Made by a program: the position numbers and the translations under genes
Notes under the pieces: generated by a model
What the model saw: only the letters and a program-made list of their open reading frames with translations
Told to the model about the DNA's origin: nothing
The model's database searches: none
In this document: in pieces, positions 60,171 to 64,000 of the stretch
How positions within the stretch are numbered: the first letter of the stretch is position 1
Layout: the number at the start of each line of letters is the position of its first letter
Assembly: GCA_026214975.1 (NCBI GenBank)
Contig: CM047806.1
Span: 50,919,947-50,983,946 of the forward strand
Reading direction: 5' to 3'
From: Gentiana macrophylla
Lineage: Eukaryota; Streptophyta; Magnoliopsida; Gentianales; Gentianaceae
Length of the DNA: 64,000 nucleotides

Positions 60171-61720
60171 AGTTATCAACTATTATTCCACCTAGAAAGC
60201 AAGTTCATTTACTTAAATACATATATAACATGAATCAACTTGTTATAAATGTACTCCAGGGAATAAGAAACTTAAAAAGTACATGGAACAACTGCTTCAT
60301 CTGTTTCTTCTAGTTCAACATCAACAGCAAACACACGAGTTGGTCTACTTGCATTTCCTTGTTAGCATATTGGATTCCTTTATAATTATTCTTTGGATAT
60401 GCTATTGCATAGTTCCAAGTCTTATCACAATGAAAACAACCACTTGTGCTTGTACGGCATTCTCCTGTATGAACACTCCTGCATTTTGTACAAGCATGCA
60501 CACCAATTGTAGGAGTAGCTATGAGAGGGGTGTTAGTCTTCTTAGCATTATGTTGTGGAGCTCCTCGGTTACTTCCTTGAATGCTCTAAAAGACATTTTA
60601 CCACCAGCGGCTTTTGTCTTAAAGGTTTCCACTTCCAAAGCTCGATCAACTATCTCTACCATGTTGTAGGGCTTGATTCCTCCCAAACCATCTCATATGT
60701 GATAATCCAAACCATCAAGAAACTACGCCAGCCTCCTCTTTTCATGATCCATAATCTCCGGGTGAAACAATCCTAGCTCATTAAACTTTTGTGTCTCCAT
60801 CCTATGTTGTTCTTGCCTACATCTCAAAAATTGACTTGCCTTTTCAGCTTGTACAGAGGGTGGAACTTACCATTGATAGAAAAAATCTCTAAACGTCATC
60901 CGCTCGGTAATGTTACCTAGATTTTGTTCAATCATATCCATCCAATTTTTAGAATTTCTGGCCAAAATTGCAATAGCCAAACGTTCCCACTCAAACTCTG
61001 GGATATTTAGATTACGACATGCTTTCTCAAAACCTCTTAACAATAATTCGCAAACTTCCCCAACATTACCTTAGAATTTCGTGACTTTTTTTCTCGCTTC
61101 AACCTTGTATACCAATCCATAGGACCAAGCTGCCCTTGCATCGGTGTATAAGCTTGAGGTTATCCCAAAGGTGCTTGTGGTGGATACGAAGGTGCATACT
61201 ATTGTTGAGATGGGTTTAAATGGGATTCCTATTGTTAGGGATGGTACCTTTGATATAGAGGTGGTGGTCAGTTGTGGTGCTGAGGTTCCAGCGGTGGATG
61301 ATAAGCATAACTAGAAACTGAGACAACTTCTGACCCTGCTATGGGTGGAAGGTAAACCGTAGGTTGTGGTGGAGGATAAAACATCGGTGGAGGTGGATGG
61401 CTTACTGGTGGAGGTGGGTATGCCATTCTAGCCTGAGATGGATAACTTTAAGGTACAAAATTGTGTAGATACACATCTTTCACCGGATGAGGGTAAAAAG
61501 AAGCTATGTCCACAACAATAGTGACGCCTGCAACAGGTCCATCATGATTCTCCTGAGGCTTCTCTTTCATATCAACACGTTCAACGCGTCAAACTGTTGC
61601 ATGGGTTTCCTCTTGGCCCCCACCATTCACTCCTTGCTGATCTCATGAACTTCCAAATCCATCATTACCATGTCTAGCTCCCCTATTTAATTCCTCGCCA
61701 TTACGATAGACCCGTAAAGC
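60171..61720 (-). pseudogene. Element C gag
   Basis: Zinc-knuckle region at 60310-60501 with CTKCRSVHTGEC and CFHCDKTWNYAIAYP, a degenerate CCHC. Gag core at about 60555-61100 on the minus strand. A Pro/Gly/Tyr-rich N-terminal part lies at about 61140-61480. Many stops. No 5' LTR is found; the next sequence is the LTR of another copia element. Confidence 0.6.
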
Positions 61721-61726
61721 TCAGAA

Positions 61727-62163
61727 TGGTTACTAAGAAGTCTAAATATATCTTATCTTAAATAATAAAGCCTAAGACATCAATGGAACTTTGCAATGAG
61801 TTATCTGATCAACTTATTCTTATTTAAGCTTGCCATGTGAAGAAAAAGAGAATTAGGAGCTGAGGAAGCTTTTTCTTATTTTAATTCTTGCTATATTTTT
61901 TGTTTTACAACGTCAACAATATATAGGAAATACAATAGCTAACCCTAGCTAGTTCTTGTCCTAAATTGCCCTTTTATTTAAATATAAAACAAACAATCAT
62001 AAAAACTAAATCATCATTATTTGAGAGATTGAGTATCCTTCCAAACTCTTAATCACCATTATTTTGAATTATGGTCAAATACACCTTATCACTCCAATCA
62101 CCTTATCTCTCCTTTGACCATAGTTTCCTTTTGAGTATGATACGCGTCTGTATGCGTCTGTCA
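61727..62163 (-). repeat. 3' LTR of copia element 3
   Basis: On the minus strand the polypurine tract TTTGAGGGGGAGTAT (about 62164-62178) precedes TGACAGACGCATACAG, which sets the right end. The left end is placed at a TG/CA-compatible AACCA near 61727 and is inferred. It is AT-rich with no ORF. Confidence 0.55.
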
Positions 62164-62245
62164 ATACTCCCCCTCAAACGAGGCTGGGACAGGGGAGCAG
62201 GCCAACTTTGTCTCTGAGGAGCTTGAATACATACTTTGGCAATGC

Positions 62246-64000
62246 TTAGTTAAAAATATCAGCGAGCTGATGAGTAGAGGAAACATGTTTGGTAATCAAG
62301 AGCTTTCGGGCAACCTGCTCTCTCACATAATGATAATCTAGTTCAATATGTTTGCTGCGGGCATGAAATACAGGATTGATGGTCATGTAGAGGGCGCTTA
62401 AATTGTCACATGAATGTGGCGTGTGAGGTTGAGAAACACGCAATTCTTGAGAAGGAAGTAATCCAAGTGAGCTCGGCAGTGTGAGCCATGGCACGATACT
62501 CGGCCCAAAGACTTTGAGCGAGAGAGGCGATGGGTTGTTTTTTTGAGCACCAAGAGATGAGATTCGGTCCAAGGAACGTGCAATAACCGGTGACAGACCG
62601 CCTAGTGGTGGGCAGCCTGCCCAATCTGCGTCGGAGAAAGCATAGAGATTGAGTTGACGCGTGGCTCTGAGTGAAACACCAAAGTGCAAAGTGGACTTGA
62701 CATAGCGAAGGAGGCGCTGAACGAGCTGCATGTGAAACTGCGTCGGAGATTGCATGAATTGGGACAAGTGGTTGACCGCATAGACAATATCAAGGCGTGT
62801 GAAAGTCAGATATTGAAGTGCCCCAATGAGACTTCGGTAAGATGTAGGATCGGCTGGTGAAGAGTTGAGAGGAGCAATAGATTTCGTGGCCATAGGTGTG
62901 TTGGCAGGCTTGCAGTCTTGCATGGAAGCGCGTTGAATGATAGTAGTGGCATAGTGAGGCTGATGGAGATGGAGACCATGAGAGTCGGATGAATCGAACC
63001 CCGTAAAATGATGAATGTGGCCAAGATCCTTCATGGAAAACTCCGTGTGAAGAGTGTTGATGAATGAGGTCAATAGAGTGGAGTTGGAACCTGTGACAAG
63101 CATATCATCGACATACAAGAGAAGCACTAGTGTGCTCTGATTAGCATGATAATAAAATAATGAAGGATCAGATAAGCTGCAATAAAAACCGAATGTACGA
63201 AGAAAGGTACTAAACCGGTCAAACCAAGCCCTAGGGGCTTGTTTTAACCCGTAAAGAGCCTTTCGTAATAGACAAACATGCTGAGGTAGTTGCGGATCAG
63301 ACATACCTAGGGGTTGTTCCATATATAATGTCTCAGAAATGTTACCATGGAGAAAGGCATTTTTGACATCCAGCTGACGAACTGACCAATTGTTGGAAAG
63401 TGCTAGTGAAAGTACAATGCGAATGGTGCTGGGCTTAACAACAAGGGAATAGGTTTCCACATAATCCAATCCATCTATCTGGGCATACCCCTTGGCAACA
63501 AGTCGGGCTTTTAGACGATCTAAAGTCCCATCAGGCTTAAGCTTGGCCTTAAAGACCCATTTACAACCAATAACGTGCATATGAGGTTGACGAGGGACTA
63601 ATTGCCAAGTGTGGTTATCAGACAAGGCCCGTAATTCATCAAGCATAGCATTTTTCCATCCTTCGTGTTGAAGAGCACTTTTCACTGTTTTGGGAGTGGT
63701 GGGAATAGAGGAGTAAGTAGAGGTAAGGGCATATTTGGGATTTGGCTTGAAGATACCATGTTGAGCACGGGTAGCTCGTGGAGATGGAGGATGGATGGGT
63801 ACGAGTGGGGAAGGGGATGTATCAGCGGATATGTGGGAGTCAGGACTAGTAGGAGCCGAGGTAATGGGTTCGGAAGGAGGTGAGGGAGGGAGGTTTTCAT
63901 CGGCGGCATTGGGTTGGGCCGAAGATGATTGGGGCGGGGATAAAGTAATAGTGACATCAGATGGGCTGGATGACTCATGCGGGTCGGGAGTGGGAAGGAT
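62246..64000 (-). pseudogene. Copia element 3 pol, RT and RNase H (partial, runs off window)
   Basis: A long minus-strand frame. A Pro/Ser-rich linker enters from the window edge (HGIFKPNPKYALTST near 63740). RT follows: LPDGTLDRLKARLVAKGYAQ-like start, VRQLDVKNAFLHGNISE, RKALYGLKQAPRAWFDRF and the intact catalytic YVDDMLVTGSN. Next come MKDLGHIHHFTG and the RNase H connection SYRSLIGALQYLTFTR. At about 62610 and 62430 two opposite frameshifts put roughly 60 codons of RNase H out of frame; the true reading (SVTGYCTFLGPNLISW) is in the overlapping frame. The end HIELDYHYVREQVA, LADIFN is in frame. This is the best-preserved RT here. Confidence 0.9.

Overview
This window is plant nuclear DNA, almost certainly from a eudicot with a large, repeat-rich genome. 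Nearly every recognisable coding stretch belongs to an LTR retrotransposon (Ty3/gypsy or Ty1/copia). The only host-gene traces are isolated exons with canonical GT/AG splice sites: a glutamate dehydrogenase-like exon and two alcohol dehydrogenase-like exons. No intact host gene, rRNA or tRNA gene was seen. A run of exactly 100 N (19074-19173) marks an assembly gap.

Layout. (1) 1-19073: a decayed minus-strand gypsy element (gag, protease and RT at 16690-19073; RNase H end, integrase and tail at 659-2220) is split by a plus-strand, apparently non-coding LTR element (2259-16677; LTRs about 2.15 kb). The left LTR of that element is itself split by a minus-strand copia deletion derivative (2878-7653) with a 5-bp target duplication. 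(2) 19174-23130: an LTR remnant, the glutamate dehydrogenase-like exon and a cluster of short direct repeats. (3) 23155-44700: a minus-strand copia element broken into three blocks by two related Athila-like gypsy elements. Element A (24067-31937) has two 1385-bp LTRs but codes only for a protease-bearing ORF and a plant-transposon-domain ORF. Element B (33745-42570) keeps RT and integrase, is broken by a solo LTR (39752-41468) of the same family as the copia derivative at 2878, and has lost most of its 5' LTR. A second copia element (about 42755-44700) abuts. (4) 44700-46800: an unidentified ORF, a 23-bp minisatellite, the two alcohol dehydrogenase exons and a 144-bp MITE-like element. (5) 46820-55354: a second apparently non-coding LTR element, whose 5' LTR carries a tRNA-derived SINE. 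(6) About 55360-61720: a Tekay/Del-like chromovirus with an inactivated RT. (7) About 61727-64000: the 3' half of a copia element that runs off the window.

How the parts relate. Elements A and B share related LTR sequence and a homologous 3' untranslated segment, so A looks like a non-autonomous partner that a B-type element could mobilise. The most striking signal not explained by gene content is in element A: the decamer palindrome CGATTAATCG (or close variants) occurs in pairs at exactly 21-bp start-to-start spacing at seven places, two in each LTR and three in the internal region near the ORF starts. Element B has a pair of a different decamer (CGGGTTACCG type) at the corresponding LTR position with the same 21-bp spacing. 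A second unexplained feature is a run of eight consecutive short hairpins (9641-9917) in the leader of the first non-coding element.
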